Assembly: GCA_027488115.1 (NCBI GenBank)
Contig: JAIYCG010000001.1
Coordinates: 248,001 to 312,000 of the forward strand
Source of the DNA: Comamonadaceae bacterium
GTDB taxonomy: Bacteria > Pseudomonadota > Gammaproteobacteria > Burkholderiales > Burkholderiaceae_C
Direction of reading: 5' to 3'
Length of the DNA stretch: 64,000 nucleotides
Shown here piece after piece: positions 22,222 through 32,394 of this stretch (position 1 is the stretch's first letter; the number at the start of each line of letters is the position of its first letter). The translations under genes and the position numbers were made by a program. Below the pieces are notes generated by a model. That model was not told where the DNA came from. It saw only the letters and a list, made by a program, of their open reading frames with translations, and made no database searches.

Positions 22222-23562
22222 TTACCCTGCATCTTTGTCAGCAAAGGGGTTTTGAGACGTTTTCATTTCAATGCGCAATGGCGTACCGGACAAATCAAAA
22301 GCTTTTCGGAAACGCCCTTCCAAATACCGTTTGTAAGTTTCTGTGACGTGCTCCAAGGAATTGCCGTGAATGACAATGACTGGCGGATTCATGCCGCCTT
22401 GGTGGGCATAACGCATTTTGGGTCGGAACATACCGCCGCGCTGAGGACTTTGGAACTGTACAGACTCAAGCAGCAATCGGGTCAAAACAGGCGTGGTCAT
22501 TTTGACCATAGCCGATTGGTGAGCCTGCTTGATTGATTTCCAAACAGGGCCCAGACCTTGGCGTTTTTTGGCAGATAGGGTGTGCAAGTTGGCAAACTTC
22601 AAAAATGGCAACCGATTTTCTATCGAACGGTGAACAAGTTCACGTTGGTATTCGTCGACGGCGTCCCATTTGTTGACAGCCAAGACAACAGCTCGCCCAC
22701 TGTCCAAAATAAAGCCAGCAATGTGAGCGTCTTGATCGGTCACACCTTGAGTGGCATCTAACAACAACAAAACAACATTGGCTGATTCGATGGCCTGCAA
22801 AGTTTTGACCACTGAAAATTTTTCAATGGCTTCAAAGACTTTGCCCTTGCGACGCAAACCAGCCGTATCTATCAACTCGTATTTTTGGCCCTCACGTTCA
22901 AAAGGAACTGTAATGGCATCTCGCGTCGTCCCGGGCATGTCAAAGGCCACCAATCGCTCTTCACCTAACCAAGTATTGATCAGTGTGGATTTCCCCACAT
23001 TGGGTCGGCCTGCTACGGCCAATTTGACAACACTCAAATCTGGCTCAGTGTCTGCATCATCTTCGGGCAACAAAAGTGGATCCAAAGCCAACTCGACGAG
23101 ACTTCGAACACCTTGACCATGCGCTGCAGAAACAGGAATCACATCGCCCAAACCAAGCTCATAAAACTCACTGATTTGAACACCTTCTCGCATACCCTCA
23201 GCTTTGTTGGCAACCAACAAACAAGGCTTGCCGATTCGCCGCAAATACTTGGCGATATCGTGGTCTTGAGAGGAAACACCCGCTCTGGCATCCACCACAA
23301 AGACCACCACATCGGCTTCAGCAACCGCTTGCTGAGTTTGTTTCGCCATTTCTTTGTAAATGCCAGTACTGGCATCTGGCTCAAAGCCACCCGTGTCGAT
23401 CACGATGTACTCATATCGACCCTGCCGTCCTTGGCCATAGTGGCGATCGCGTGTAAGACCGGCAAAGTCTGCGACGATGGCATCGCGACTTTTAGTGAGT
23501 CGATTGAATAAAGTGGACTTGCCCACATTGGGGCGTCCGACCAAGGCCAGTACGGGTTTCAA
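22222..23562 (-). CDS. der: Ribosome biogenesis GTPase Der (EngA)
   Basis: Tandem-GTPase protein needed for 50S assembly. The 446 residues hold two G domains, each with the P-loop GRPNVGKST (near 8-16 and 185-193), DTGG/DTAG switch II motifs and NKxE/NKWD motifs, then a C-terminal KH-like domain. The likely start is TTG at 23562: the conserved [13 protein letters not shown] begins there and no ATG is available. It lies 20 bases after bamB. Confidence 0.97.
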   Translation of the reverse strand: MKPVLALVGRPNVGKSTLFNRLTKSRDAIVADFAGLTRDRHYGQGRQGRYEYIVIDTGGFEPDASTGIYKEMAKQTQQAVAEADVVVFVVDARAGVSSQDHDIAKYLRRIGKPCLLVANKAEGMREGVQISEFYELGLGDVIPVSAAHGQGVRSLVELALDPLLLPEDDADTEPDLSVVKLAVAGRPNVGKSTLINTWLGEERLVAFDMPGTTRDAITVPFEREGQKYELIDTAGLRRKGKVFEAIEKFSVVKTLQAIESANVVLLLLDATQGVTDQDAHIAGFILDSGRAVVLAVNKWDAVDEYQRELVHRSIENRLPFLKFANLHTLSAKKRQGLGPVWKSIKQAHQSAMVKMTTPVLTRLLLESVQFQSPQRGGMFRPKMRYAHQGGMNPPVIVIHGNSLEHVTETYKRYLEGRFRKAFDLSGTPLRIEMKTSQNPFADKDAG

Positions 23563-23582
23563 ATCAGTCTTTCAGTTGAGTG

Positions 23583-24755
23583 TTATTCGGCGCGAAAGGC
23601 TTGCACCAAGCCATTCTTTGTCACGATCACCCAATTTTGACCAACACGCAAAGGTGTCATTGCAATGCCAGACGAATCGACCTGAATACGTCCAATGGTT
23701 TGCCCATTGCTAACATCTATCCAATGAGCCCAGCCCAAGTCGTCACCAACAACCAATTGTCCTGCCGACCAATGTGGCGAAGTGAGTCCTCTAAAACGCA
23801 AGGCCTCGGATTGCCAAGCGACTTGACCACCGTTTCGCTGCCAGGCGACTAACTTTCCATCCGATTCAGCACCAAAAAGCAATGACTCTGAGCCACTGAC
23901 ACCCACGTGTCCTTGAGCTGCTCGGGTCCATAAATTGCTGCCTCTCTGAGCATCCACGCAAGAAACCGAAGTTTGAAACGATCTGGCGCAGATGACATTG
24001 TTCAGACGTGAAACACCAGCAACCAAGTCAACCAAGCGCTCAACCTCATTGGTACCGCGAGAAGAACCAATGGCGAGCTCCCAAGTGGCAACACCATTGC
24101 TTGGGTTCATCGCGAGCAAACGACCCGATAGACCAACAATAAGCCTGTCCTGGAAAGTCGTCAAAATACCTGCTTGTTTGAGGACCAGTGGGTCGCCAGA
24201 GCGCTGTTGACTCCACAACCTCTGACCGGAAGCGCCATCGAAGGCCATGACAGTTCGATCGGCCGTTAAGACAAAGACACGGTCACCGGCTACCAAGGGC
24301 GACGTGAAAGAAGATGCAGGCAACTTCACTCGCCAGATGACTTTGGCTTTGGCAACAGCTATCAATTCATTGTCACTGGAAATAATGGCAAAGCGCTCAC
24401 CATCGCCACCGATACCCGCAGCAACAGGGGTGTTCAAAGCAAGGCGCCAAGTTTCAGCACCTGTTTCAGCATCCAATAAAGTAATCAGCCCACCTTTTGT
24501 TGCCAAGGCCAATTGACCATTGCTCAAGTTAAGGCTCAAGGGTGCGTCAAAAGTGGTACTGACCGAGCCAAGTTGAGAAGTCCAAACTTTACTAATGTTT
24601 AGCTGGGCTTTAAAGTCAGCTAACGCTGTAGGTTTTGGTTTATCAGGCGTGCTAGAACACGCCGCTAAGCCTGTGATGGCGATTCCAATCGTTGCATACA
24701 ACAAGCAAGTTAACCACTGAATCCTGGCACCAACAGTGAGAAATTGAAGTGTCAT
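23583..24755 (-). CDS. bamB: Outer membrane protein assembly factor BamB
   Basis: Lipoprotein of the BAM complex, 390 residues, with an eight-bladed beta-propeller of PQQ-like repeats (for example AETGAETWRLALNTPVA and SNGVATWELAIG). The signal peptide is unusually long before the lipobox LAAC, with the lipidated cysteine at 33. The start overlaps the yfgM stop by 4 bases. The arrangement hisS-yfgM-bamB-der is widely conserved in proteobacteria. Confidence 0.95.
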   Translation of the reverse strand: MTLQFLTVGARIQWLTCLLYATIGIAITGLAACSSTPDKPKPTALADFKAQLNISKVWTSQLGSVSTTFDAPLSLNLSNGQLALATKGGLITLLDAETGAETWRLALNTPVAAGIGGDGERFAIISSDNELIAVAKAKVIWRVKLPASSFTSPLVAGDRVFVLTADRTVMAFDGASGQRLWSQQRSGDPLVLKQAGILTTFQDRLIVGLSGRLLAMNPSNGVATWELAIGSSRGTNEVERLVDLVAGVSRLNNVICARSFQTSVSCVDAQRGSNLWTRAAQGHVGVSGSESLLFGAESDGKLVAWQRNGGQVAWQSEALRFRGLTSPHWSAGQLVVGDDLGWAHWIDVSNGQTIGRIQVDSSGIAMTPLRVGQNWVIVTKNGLVQAFRAE

Positions 24756-25414
24756 TTCGCAGCACCTTTTGCGGCAGGATCAACACCCAAAGCGTTTAAC
24801 TTGGCAGCAACCAAACGTCGGTATTCAGAATTTTCCTCCATCAAACGCCATGCTTCGGAATATGCCTTGACAGCTTCTTGTGACTTGTTTTGGGTGGCAA
24901 AGATGTCGCCTTGAACATCCGAAGCAAGTCCAGCAAATGCAGGATCAAAAGGCTTTGACAAGGTTTTCAAAGCCTCATCGAAGGATTTTTGCTGAGCTTG
25001 TAAATTAGCCAAGCGCAGACGTGCCAGCTGAGCACTGCCAGAATCAGAAGCACTTTCACTGGCCCATTGAAGGGCGGCTGTGGCCGCATCTAACTTGTCG
25101 GTCATTTGAAAGGATTTGGCGACAAGCAAGGCTGACTGAGCTGCAAAGGTGGTGCTTGGAAAGCGTTCCTTCATATCACTCCAAGCGCGCTCAAGTTTAG
25201 CGGTGTCTCCAGATGCTGCTGTTTTTTCTAACTCATCAAAAAGCGCCGAGGCTTTGACCGACTGTTGACGCTGCCAGTACTGATAACCATTCCAGCCAGC
25301 ATAAGAGCCCATCACGACGATCAAAAGCCAAGTGATGAGATTGCCGTATTTTTTCCAGAAGTGCTTGATTTCATCAAGTTGCTCTTGTTCTTCTAAATCG
25401 AGATTTGATGCCAT
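24752..25414 (-). CDS. yfgM: YfgM-like ancillary SecYEG translocon subunit
   Basis: A 220-residue inner-membrane protein with a short cytosolic acidic N-terminus, one transmembrane segment (about 24-43) and a periplasmic TPR-like region. In E. coli YfgM associates with SecYEG and the chaperone PpiD. The track-like longer frame begins at a TTG two codons upstream; the ATG at 25414 is the better start. It lies 13 bases after hisS and overlaps bamB by 4. Confidence 0.92.
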   Translation of the reverse strand: MASNLDLEEQEQLDEIKHFWKKYGNLITWLLIVVMGSYAGWNGYQYWQRQQSVKASALFDELEKTAASGDTAKLERAWSDMKERFPSTTFAAQSALLVAKSFQMTDKLDAATAALQWASESASDSGSAQLARLRLANLQAQQKSFDEALKTLSKPFDPAFAGLASDVQGDIFATQNKSQEAVKAYSEAWRLMEENSEYRRLVAAKLNALGVDPAAKGAAK

Positions 25415-25427
25415 ATTCAACTTTAAT

Positions 25428-26756
25428 TTAAGAGTTGGATTGTAGGCTTAGAGCCCATTCGTTCAACTTTTCGAGGGATTCTGTTCTTTGTGTGCCACCG
25501 CCATCGCGCAAAGGCTTCACTGAAACGATATTTTGTTGTAGCTCGTCAGCCCCAAAAATGAGGGCAAAAGCCGCACCGCTGCTGTCGGCTTTTTTGAACT
25601 GACTTTTCATGCTACCCAAGCCCTCGCCAGAACCGGCATGCATCTGAACCTTGACACCCAAAGCCCGAAGCTGCCTGAGGTAACTCAGGACCAAAGGCAA
25701 ATGGCTGGCATCGGAGATGATGGCGTAGGCATGGGGCGAGTCATCTGGAAAAATCTTGCCCTGCTCTTCCAACAAGGCCAAAACGCGCTCGAGCCCTAAA
25801 GCCCAACCGACTGCAGGCGCAGACTTGCCCCCAACTTGCTCAATCAGGTAATCGTACCGTCCGCCACCACAGACTGTGCCTTGAGAACCCAGTTGATCAG
25901 TGATGAATTCAAACACAGTGAGGTTGTAATAATCCATACCACGAACCAGTCTAGGGTTCAGGGTGTAAGTCACACCGTTGGCCTCTAGAATTTGTCGCAG
26001 GGCATTGAAATGCGCAAGGGAGGCCTCACCCAAGAAATCGAGCAACTTGGGAGCCGTTTCAACCACTTCTTTCATGGCTGGATTCTTGGTGTCCAAAATT
26101 CGAAGTGGGTTGCTGTGAAGCCGGCGTTTGGCATCTTCATCCAAGGCATCTTGATGTTTCTCAAAATGAGAAATTAAAGCTGAACGGTGCGCCAAACGCT
26201 CTGGTGGTTGCCCCAAGCTGTTGAGCTCAAGACGAACATCCGTTAAACCAATCGCCTGCCACAAATCGTGTGCCAACAAAATAACTTCAGCGTCAATTTC
26301 AGGACCTTGAAAACCCAGTACTTCAGCGCCAATTTGATGAAACTGACGATACCGTCCACGCTGCGGACGTTCGTGCCTGAACATCGGGCCCATGTAGTAC
26401 AAGCGTTTACCGCCTTCGTAAAGCATGTTGTGTTCAACCACGGCGCGAACTACGCCAGCCGTACTTTCTGGTCGCAATGTCAGGGCTTCACCGTTCAAGC
26501 GATCTTCGAAGGAATACATTTCCTTTTCAACAATGTCAGTTACTTCACCAAGGCCGCGCACAAAGAGCGCCGTAGGCTCAACGATGGGCGTGCGAATATT
26601 CCGATAAGCATAACGAGCCATCAAGGTTCTGACCACACCCTCGAACCATTCCCATTTGGCTGACTCACCCGGTAGCACATCGTTCATTCCTTTGACGGCC
26701 GTGAGTTTTTTAAATGGACTCGCTTTGAAAGAATCTTTAGATTGAATGTCTGACAT
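25428..26756 (-). CDS. hisS: Histidyl-tRNA synthetase
   Basis: Class II synthetase, 442 residues, charging tRNA-His. Motif 1 region near 25-50 ([10 protein letters not shown]), motif 2 ([17 protein letters not shown] near 125-141), the two histidyl signatures (LVRGMDYYN and the CGGGRYDYL block near 275-315) and motif 3 (GWALGLERV) are all present. A C-terminal anticodon-binding domain ends the protein. ispG precedes it by 6 bases. No Shine-Dalgarno sequence is obvious, so coupling to ispG is likely. Confidence 0.97.
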   Translation of the reverse strand: MSDIQSKDSFKASPFKKLTAVKGMNDVLPGESAKWEWFEGVVRTLMARYAYRNIRTPIVEPTALFVRGLGEVTDIVEKEMYSFEDRLNGEALTLRPESTAGVVRAVVEHNMLYEGGKRLYYMGPMFRHERPQRGRYRQFHQIGAEVLGFQGPEIDAEVILLAHDLWQAIGLTDVRLELNSLGQPPERLAHRSALISHFEKHQDALDEDAKRRLHSNPLRILDTKNPAMKEVVETAPKLLDFLGEASLAHFNALRQILEANGVTYTLNPRLVRGMDYYNLTVFEFITDQLGSQGTVCGGGRYDYLIEQVGGKSAPAVGWALGLERVLALLEEQGKIFPDDSPHAYAIISDASHLPLVLSYLRQLRALGVKVQMHAGSGEGLGSMKSQFKKADSSGAAFALIFGADELQQNIVSVKPLRDGGGTQRTESLEKLNEWALSLQSNS

Positions 26757-26762
26757 AAAAAA

Positions 26763-28046
26763 TTAATTGGCAGATTTTGAAGAGCCACCAAATCGGTTGT
26801 CTATGTATTGTTCTACCAAGGTTTGGAATTCTTTGGCAATGTTGTCACCGCGCAAGGTCAGTTTTTTCTCGCCATCAATGAAGACGGGTGCGGCGGGTGC
26901 CTCGCCCGTGCCTGGCAAGCTGATGCCAATGTCTGCGTGTTTGCTTTCACCAGGACCATTCACGATACAGCCCATGACAGCTAACTTCATATTCTCAACA
27001 CCTGGATATTGGCTGCGCCAGACAGGCATTTGTGCGCGTAAGAAATCGTCAATTTGCTTGGCCAACTCTTGAAAAGTACTGCTGGTGGTGCGGCCACAGC
27101 CTGGACATGCCGTGACACTGGGCACAAAGATGCGCAAGCCCAAAGACTGCAAAATTTCAGAGGCAATGACCACTTCTTGCGTACGAGACTCGCCGGGCTG
27201 CGGCGTCAGCGAAACCCGAATGGTGTCGCCAATACCTTCTTGCAGCAAGATGGCCAAAGCGGTGCTGGAAGCAACGGTTCCCTTGGTCCCCATGCCCGCT
27301 TCGGTTAAACCCAAATGCAAAGGGTAATCTGTGCGGCGGCCCAATTCACGGTAGACAGCGATCAAATCTTGAACCCCTGAAACCTTGCACGACAACATGA
27401 TTTGCTCGCGGGCCATGCCCATTTCATGGGCCTTGTCTGCAGACGTGATGGCGGAAGTAATGAGTGCCTCGTACATGACCTGACGCGATTCCCAAGGGGT
27501 TTTCCTTTGGCTGTTTTGATCCATCAAATCTGCCAGCAATTCTTGGTCTAAGCTGCCCCAGTTAACACCGATGCGAACAGGTTTGCCAAAGCGCATTGCC
27601 GCATCAATCATCTGACCAAACTGAACGTCGTGCTTCTCACCTTTGCCAACATTACCGGGGTTGATTCGATATTTGGAAAGCGCCTCAGCGCAAGCGGGAT
27701 GCTCACTCAGCAAACGGTGTCCGTTGTAGTGAAAATCACCAATCAAGGGCACATCAATACCCATTTTGTCGAGCTGGTCGCGAATATGGGGAACAGCTTC
27801 AGCTGCTTCAGGCGTATTGACTGTGATTCTGACCAATTCGGAACCTGCCAATGCCAGTTCTTTCACTTGAATGGCAGTGCCAATGACATCTACCGTGTCG
27901 GTGTTGGTCATAGACTGCACACGAACAGGCGCCTGACCGCCCACAGTGACAATGCGCTGTCCCCAAACCACTTGAGATTGGAGGCTGCGTCGTGAAAGAG
28001 GAGTTGCAGCAGGAATGGCTTCATGGGTAGGCTTAGTTTCCATCAT
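26763..28046 (-). CDS. ispG: 4-hydroxy-3-methylbut-2-enyl diphosphate synthase (flavodoxin)
   Basis: Iron-sulfur enzyme of the MEP isoprenoid pathway converting MEcPP to HMBPP. The 427 residues carry a TIM-barrel N-terminal domain and a C-terminal 4Fe-4S domain with ligands Cys314, Cys317 and Cys360, and the NGPGE motif supplying the fourth ligand. The protein is longer than the E. coli enzyme, as usual in betaproteobacteria. The start ATGA overlaps the rodZ stop by 4 bases. Confidence 0.97.
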   Translation of the reverse strand: MMETKPTHEAIPAATPLSRRSLQSQVVWGQRIVTVGGQAPVRVQSMTNTDTVDVIGTAIQVKELALAGSELVRITVNTPEAAEAVPHIRDQLDKMGIDVPLIGDFHYNGHRLLSEHPACAEALSKYRINPGNVGKGEKHDVQFGQMIDAAMRFGKPVRIGVNWGSLDQELLADLMDQNSQRKTPWESRQVMYEALITSAITSADKAHEMGMAREQIMLSCKVSGVQDLIAVYRELGRRTDYPLHLGLTEAGMGTKGTVASSTALAILLQEGIGDTIRVSLTPQPGESRTQEVVIASEILQSLGLRIFVPSVTACPGCGRTTSSTFQELAKQIDDFLRAQMPVWRSQYPGVENMKLAVMGCIVNGPGESKHADIGISLPGTGEAPAAPVFIDGEKKLTLRGDNIAKEFQTLVEQYIDNRFGGSSKSAN

Positions 28047-28678
28047 TTTTTAAGCTCTTGCGTTGGAGGATTTGAGGCGTTTGAATTGGGGCGAGGCTGG
28101 GTGTCAATGGCTGGGGTTGAACTGTCAAACACCATGGCTTTGGGAAGGTCAGATGAGGCTGCTTCTGGCGCAACTTGCTCTTGAACAGGGGGCATGGTTG
28201 GCACGACTTCAGCTGTCTCGGGCTTGGCCGAGAAATGGCTGATTTGGCGCTGCAAATCGGCGGAAAAAGTCCACAGCAAAATACCCAGCAGCACCATGAA
28301 AATAAAGAGTTTTCGGCCATCTAACAAAGCATCGCTGAATTGATCAAGTCGCTGCAAATTGAAGGATGACTTTCTTTCAGATTGAATGAGGTTCAGGGGT
28401 TTTAAACCATTGGTCATTTGAGGCATCAGGGCCAGTATGGGTTGAGAATCAATTCTCAAAAAACGGCACACTTTGGCAGCCAATGCACGCGCAAACACCG
28501 GCTCGGAAAACTGATCAAATTGATCAGCCTCAAGCGCTTCTAAGTGTTTGATACTGACTTTGAGGTTCACAGACATGACCGCCAAGTGCACACCCGCTTT
28601 TTCTCTGGCAGAGCGCATGGCAGCGCCTGGAGATTGAGGCAACAGGGGCAGCGACAGGTCAGTGTTGCTCTCAGTCAT
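28043..28678 (-). CDS. rodZ: RodZ-like helix-turn-helix membrane protein, lacking DUF4115
   Basis: A 211-residue protein at the rodZ position. The cytosolic HTH_25 domain (about 17-85) includes MRSAREKAG and the [10 protein letters not shown] helix typical of RodZ, which binds MreB. A basic juxtamembrane stretch, one transmembrane segment (about 122-140) and about 70 residues of Pro/Ala/Gln-rich periplasmic tail follow. The periplasmic DUF4115 beta-domain usual in RodZ is absent, and ispG starts within the stop codon, so no remnant remains. The ATG at 28678 overlaps the pilF stop as ATGACTGA; a longer frame to 28702 is less likely. Confidence 0.82.
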   Translation of the reverse strand: MTESNTDLSLPLLPQSPGAAMRSAREKAGVHLAVMSVNLKVSIKHLEALEADQFDQFSEPVFARALAAKVCRFLRIDSQPILALMPQMTNGLKPLNLIQSERKSSFNLQRLDQFSDALLDGRKLFIFMVLLGILLWTFSADLQRQISHFSAKPETAEVVPTMPPVQEQVAPEAASSDLPKAMVFDSSTPAIDTQPRPNSNASNPPTQELKK

Positions 28679-29471
28679 GTGAGACCCTGTCCTGGTAGGC
28701 ACGCCATTGCGCTGAATTTGAAAAATGAAGTCCTAACATCTTGCCCCAATGGTTCTTTTTAACTGCTTGATTCTGCCGCTCGGCAAGCTGAAAAGCGAGC
28801 CACACCGATTGTGCACTCACAGAGGGGGAATCAATCAAAATTTCGAGAATTTTCTCAGCATCTGATAACTTTCCCAACTGAATTTTGAGTTCAACCAGTT
28901 CAAGCGCCTCTGAAATCAAGCTTGGTAGTTGGGCCAGGGCCTCTGTCATTCGTAAATTGGCAGCTTCAAATTGTTGATTTTGGATCAAACATTGTCCCCA
29001 AATCCAATTCACTTGACCCTGCCCGTGGCCCATAGAGTGGTTTAAAGATTGCTGAAATTTCTCAAAGGCCGAATTAAAGCGCTTGTTTTTGCACTCAAAA
29101 ACAGCCCAGAAAAGCTTGATTTGAGGATCTTCAGGGGCAGAATCAAAAGCTTGAATAAAGTATTTTTGGGCCATATCAGGCTTGTTTTGTTGCTGCAACA
29201 ACAGCGCTTTGATCAGCAATGCTGGTGCGTATCGGGGCAACAAAATCAAAGCTTGATCGACTTCCTCCATGGCAAAAGCTGGCAATCCTGCTTGAAAATA
29301 AGCGGAAGCTAATGCTGTTCGCGCCTGAGCGCGCGGCAAGACCAAGGCGTTTTCCAAGTCAGAAGAAGAAAACGCCATACCTGCAGATAAATGCAAGCTG
29401 AATGAGACAAAAAGTAAGCGCTTCAACCATCTTGCCCCCAAACGAAGTGCAAGTGTTGAAAGTTGGAACAT
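28671..29471 (-). CDS. PilF/PilW-like TPR protein without lipobox
   Basis: A 266-residue TPR protein in the place where Burkholderiales carry pilF/pilW, the outer-membrane pilotin of type IV pili. A signal-like N-terminus (hydrophobic near 16-34, after LGARWLKR) is followed by several TPR-like helices from about residue 40. No cysteine lies at the end of the hydrophobic stretch (HLSAGMAFS), so the lipidation site expected in PilF is missing, and the repeats are divergent. The ATG at 29471 shares one base with the rlmN stop (TGATG). A longer frame to 29594 lies inside rlmN and is rejected. Confidence 0.72.
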   Translation of the reverse strand: MFQLSTLALRLGARWLKRLLFVSFSLHLSAGMAFSSSDLENALVLPRAQARTALASAYFQAGLPAFAMEEVDQALILLPRYAPALLIKALLLQQQNKPDMAQKYFIQAFDSAPEDPQIKLFWAVFECKNKRFNSAFEKFQQSLNHSMGHGQGQVNWIWGQCLIQNQQFEAANLRMTEALAQLPSLISEALELVELKIQLGKLSDAEKILEILIDSPSVSAQSVWLAFQLAERQNQAVKKNHWGKMLGLHFSNSAQWRAYQDRVSHD

Positions 29472-30622
29472 CAGTTTAGTGGCATTTGTGCCGAAGAATT
29501 TGTGGCGTGCCACTGAATAGGGACTGCACGCTGTTGCGCAATTCGATTCGCCACACCGGTTCGATCCTTGACATCGCCTGCCAGTTGGCCGCATGCAGCA
29601 TCAATGTCATCGCCTCTTGTTTTACGGACTGTGGTGACAAAGCCCGCTTCTAAAAGCACCGCTGCAAATTGTTGAACAGTGGCTTCATCAGATCGCAAAA
29701 GGCCCGATTCTTTGAACGGATTGAAGGGAATTAGGTTGAATTTACAGCGAAGACCTTGGGCAGTGTGGCGGCGAATAAGTTGGACCAACTCTTTGGCGTG
29801 CGAGACTTGGTCATTGACACCTTTGAGCATGCAATATTCAAAGGTGATGAAATCTCGCGGCGCTTTGTCTAGATACAAAGTGCACTCTGAAAGCAATTCA
29901 TCCAAGGGGTACTTGCGATTTAACGGAACAAGATTGTCACGCAATGGGTTGTTGGGAGCATGCAAGGAAACCGCCAATGCCACAGGGCAATCGGCTGATA
30001 GCCGCTTCATCATGGGCACCACGCCCGATGTAGAGACAGTGACGCGTCTGCGAGAAAGTCCGTAGCCATGATCGTCCAACATCGCCTTCAAGGCGGGAAT
30101 CAGCGCGCTGTAATTTTGCAGTGGCTCTCCCATTCCCATCATGACCACATTGGAAATCACACGATCTGACTGGTTCAAGTGTTGCCGTAAAAAATGCTCG
30201 GCAAACCACAACTGGGCCAAAATTTCAGACGTACTTAAATTGCGACTAAAGCCCTGATGGCCAGTTGAACAGAAGCGACAACCTACTGCGCAACCCGCTT
30301 GGGATGACACACACAATGTACCGCGGTCGTCTTCTGGAATGAAGACAGCTTCTACAGCATCACCAGCACCGACATCGAACAACCATTTGATCGTGCCATC
30401 TTTGGAGAATTGTTGAGACAGAATTGGCAAGGCCGCAACGTGTGCATGAGCCTTTAACTTCTCGCGCAGAGATTTGGCAAGATCGGACATGTCATCAAAA
30501 TTTGACATGCCTCGTTGGTGAATCCAGCGAAACAACTGTGTGGCTCGAAAACGTTTTTCACCAAGACTCTCACAAAAAACGGCCAAGCCTTCAAGGTCGA
30601 AATCAAGAAGGTTGGCCGTCAT
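29471..30622 (-). CDS. rlmN: Dual-specificity 23S rRNA/tRNA adenine-C2 methyltransferase
   Basis: Radical SAM enzyme methylating A2503 of 23S rRNA and A37 of some tRNAs. The 383 residues contain the cluster ligands Cys111, Cys115 and Cys118 ([12 protein letters not shown]), the GMGEPL motif, and a C-terminal Cys near 342 (AACGQLAGD) that forms the methyl-cysteine intermediate. It starts 56 bases downstream of ndk, the usual order. The C-terminus runs to the first base of the pilF start. Confidence 0.97.
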   Translation of the reverse strand: MTANLLDFDLEGLAVFCESLGEKRFRATQLFRWIHQRGMSNFDDMSDLAKSLREKLKAHAHVAALPILSQQFSKDGTIKWLFDVGAGDAVEAVFIPEDDRGTLCVSSQAGCAVGCRFCSTGHQGFSRNLSTSEILAQLWFAEHFLRQHLNQSDRVISNVVMMGMGEPLQNYSALIPALKAMLDDHGYGLSRRRVTVSTSGVVPMMKRLSADCPVALAVSLHAPNNPLRDNLVPLNRKYPLDELLSECTLYLDKAPRDFITFEYCMLKGVNDQVSHAKELVQLIRRHTAQGLRCKFNLIPFNPFKESGLLRSDEATVQQFAAVLLEAGFVTTVRKTRGDDIDAACGQLAGDVKDRTGVANRIAQQRAVPIQWHATNSSAQMPLN

Positions 30623-30678
30623 GGCGGAAGAAGGAAGTTCTTGACCGCGTGCTAATGGGAATGGCTAATTAGCAGGGC

Positions 30679-31104
30679 TTAACGAGAATAGACATTCATG
30701 CCAGCAAAAAAGAAGCTGATTTCAGCAGCTGCAGTTTCTGCGGCGTCAGAGCCGTGAACCGCATTGGCATCAATGCTTTCTGCAAAGTCAGCACGAATGG
30801 TGCCAGGGGCGGCTTTCTTGGGATCAGTTGCGCCCATCAAGTCGCGATTTTTCAAGATTGCGCCTTCGCCTTCTAGGGCCTGAATCATGACGGGGCCAGA
30901 AATCATGAAGTCAACCAGATCTTTGAAGAAGGGACGCTCTTTGTGAACAGCGTAGAAAGCCTCGGCTTCGCCGCGTGACAGGTGTGCCAACTTGGCAGCC
31001 ACCACTTTGAGGCCGGCAGCTTCAAAACGAGCGTAAATTTGACCGATGACGTTTTTAGCAACGGCGTCAGGCTTGATGATGGAGAGTGTGCGTTCTATAG
31101 CCAT
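30679..31104 (-). CDS. ndk: Nucleoside diphosphate kinase
   Basis: Transfers the gamma-phosphate between nucleoside di- and triphosphates. The 141 residues match the family exactly, with the phospho-histidine His117 in NAVHGSD and Lys11 in [14 protein letters not shown] lies about nine bases before the ATG. Upstream, a 108-base gap to rluB contains two inverted repeats, so ndk may have its own promoter. Confidence 0.98.
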   Translation of the reverse strand: MAIERTLSIIKPDAVAKNVIGQIYARFEAAGLKVVAAKLAHLSRGEAEAFYAVHKERPFFKDLVDFMISGPVMIQALEGEGAILKNRDLMGATDPKKAAPGTIRADFAESIDANAVHGSDAAETAAAEISFFFAGMNVYSR

Positions 31105-31147
31105 GATGAAATTCCTCTGTTTTATTATGAAAAAAGCCGTCTATTCT

Positions 31148-31175
31148 AACCCGATATTAGGGTTTCCCCATGGGG
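31148..31175. promoter_or_regulatory. Palindromes upstream of ndk
   Basis: A perfect 10-bp palindrome CCCCATGGGG at 31166-31175 lies beside an inverted repeat AACCC/GGGTT at 31148-31164 with a 7-base loop, in the gap between rluB and ndk. A T6 run follows in the ndk direction but about 13 bases later, so a terminator for rluB is possible but imperfect; operator function is an alternative. Confidence 0.3.
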
Positions 31176-31212
31176 CAAAAGGATTTGCAAGCTCTTGAAA
31201 GTGTGGACGCTT

Positions 31213-32394
31213 TTAACGACTTCTGCCGCCATTACGGCGAGGCCCCCCTGACCTGCCACCAGGACCTTGTTCCTTGCGCTGGCGGCTGAAACTGTCTGCG
31301 CCAATGTAGCCTACAGAAGTTTTCATCGGATCGGGTTGCCCAGAAGATGATCTGTCGCCACGTTGCCCTGAACCAGAACTTGTTTTTTTAGCGCCAAATG
31401 CTCTATTTTTAGGGTTCCGAATATTTGGGTTCCGACGATCTTCAGGTCGTTTTTCACCATGAGGTGTTGCAGCATCGCGAACTGGTGCACCTTCGGCTTT
31501 ATGGGCCGCATGCGTAAGGGCTCGGATATCAGCTTCGTCCAACTCCATGTAGGTGCTTCGACGCAGTCCGTGCGGCAAAACCATGGCGCCATATCGAATT
31601 CGAATGAGGCGACTGACTGCATGACCCACAGCTTCCATCATGCGTCTAACTTCTCGATTACGGCCTTCCGAAATGGTGACGCGGTACCAGCAATTTGAGC
31701 CTTCTCCCCCGCCATTTTCGATGGAGCCAAATTGTGCCAAGCCGTCTTCCAGCATGACACCGTCTAACAACTTTTGTTTTTCTTCGTTGCTCAGGGCACC
31801 CAGAACTCGCACGGCATATTCGCGTTCCAATCCAAATCGAGGATGCATCAGCCGATTGGCAAGTTCACCAGAACTGGTGAACAGCAACAAGCCTTCAGTA
31901 TTGAGGTCCAAACGGCCGACAGACTGCCACTTGCCATGTTGCAACCGAGGTAACTTGCGAAAAACAGTGGGCCTGTTTTTAGGATCGTCGTGACTGACAA
32001 TTTCACCGGCAGGCTTGTGATACGCAATGACCCTTGGCGGTGGTGGGTCGATTCGAACTCTGAGTGGTCGCCCGTTGACCTTGACTTGATCACCGTACTG
32101 AATACGTTGACCGATGTGAGCTGGTTCGTTGTTGACCGAAATTCGACCTTCCAAAATGAGTTGCTCCATTTCCAAACGAGAACCCAAGCCAGCTTGTGCT
32201 AAAACTTTGTGGAGTTTGGGTGACTCTGCCTGTGGCGGCAACACCCGCTTGGTCAAAAGAGGCGAAATAACACCTTCGGCTTCTTGGTCGAAATGACCAG
32301 ACACCACATCCTCGATCGCAATGGCTCTCAATGGCTCCATAGAGCCTGAAGAATCTAAAGGATCTGGAGAAGGCAAATCGGTTGACTCAGTCAT
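31213..32394 (-). CDS. rluB: 23S rRNA pseudouridine synthase RluB-like
   Basis: RsuA/RluB/E/F family pseudouridine synthase, 393 residues. An S4 RNA-binding domain at about 60-115 ([13 protein letters not shown]) precedes the catalytic domain with Asp163 in GRLDLNTEG. The last 110 residues form a basic, Gly/Arg/Ser-rich tail typical of the RluB branch in betaproteobacteria. RluB makes pseudouridine 2605 in 23S rRNA; the related RluF/RluE are less likely given the scpB neighbour. The start overlaps the scpB stop by 8 bases (ATGACTGA). Confidence 0.92.
   Translation of the reverse strand: MTESTDLPSPDPLDSSGSMEPLRAIAIEDVVSGHFDQEAEGVISPLLTKRVLPPQAESPKLHKVLAQAGLGSRLEMEQLILEGRISVNNEPAHIGQRIQYGDQVKVNGRPLRVRIDPPPPRVIAYHKPAGEIVSHDDPKNRPTVFRKLPRLQHGKWQSVGRLDLNTEGLLLFTSSGELANRLMHPRFGLEREYAVRVLGALSNEEKQKLLDGVMLEDGLAQFGSIENGGGEGSNCWYRVTISEGRNREVRRMMEAVGHAVSRLIRIRYGAMVLPHGLRRSTYMELDEADIRALTHAAHKAEGAPVRDAATPHGEKRPEDRRNPNIRNPKNRAFGAKKTSSGSGQRGDRSSSGQPDPMKTSVGYIGADSFSRQRKEQGPGGRSGGPRRNGGRSR

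Noticed and set aside
29472-29594. N-terminal extension of the PilF-like protein
   Set aside because: It is rlmN coding sequence in another frame and gives a cysteine-rich, non-signal sequence; the ATG at 29471 begins a signal-like segment.
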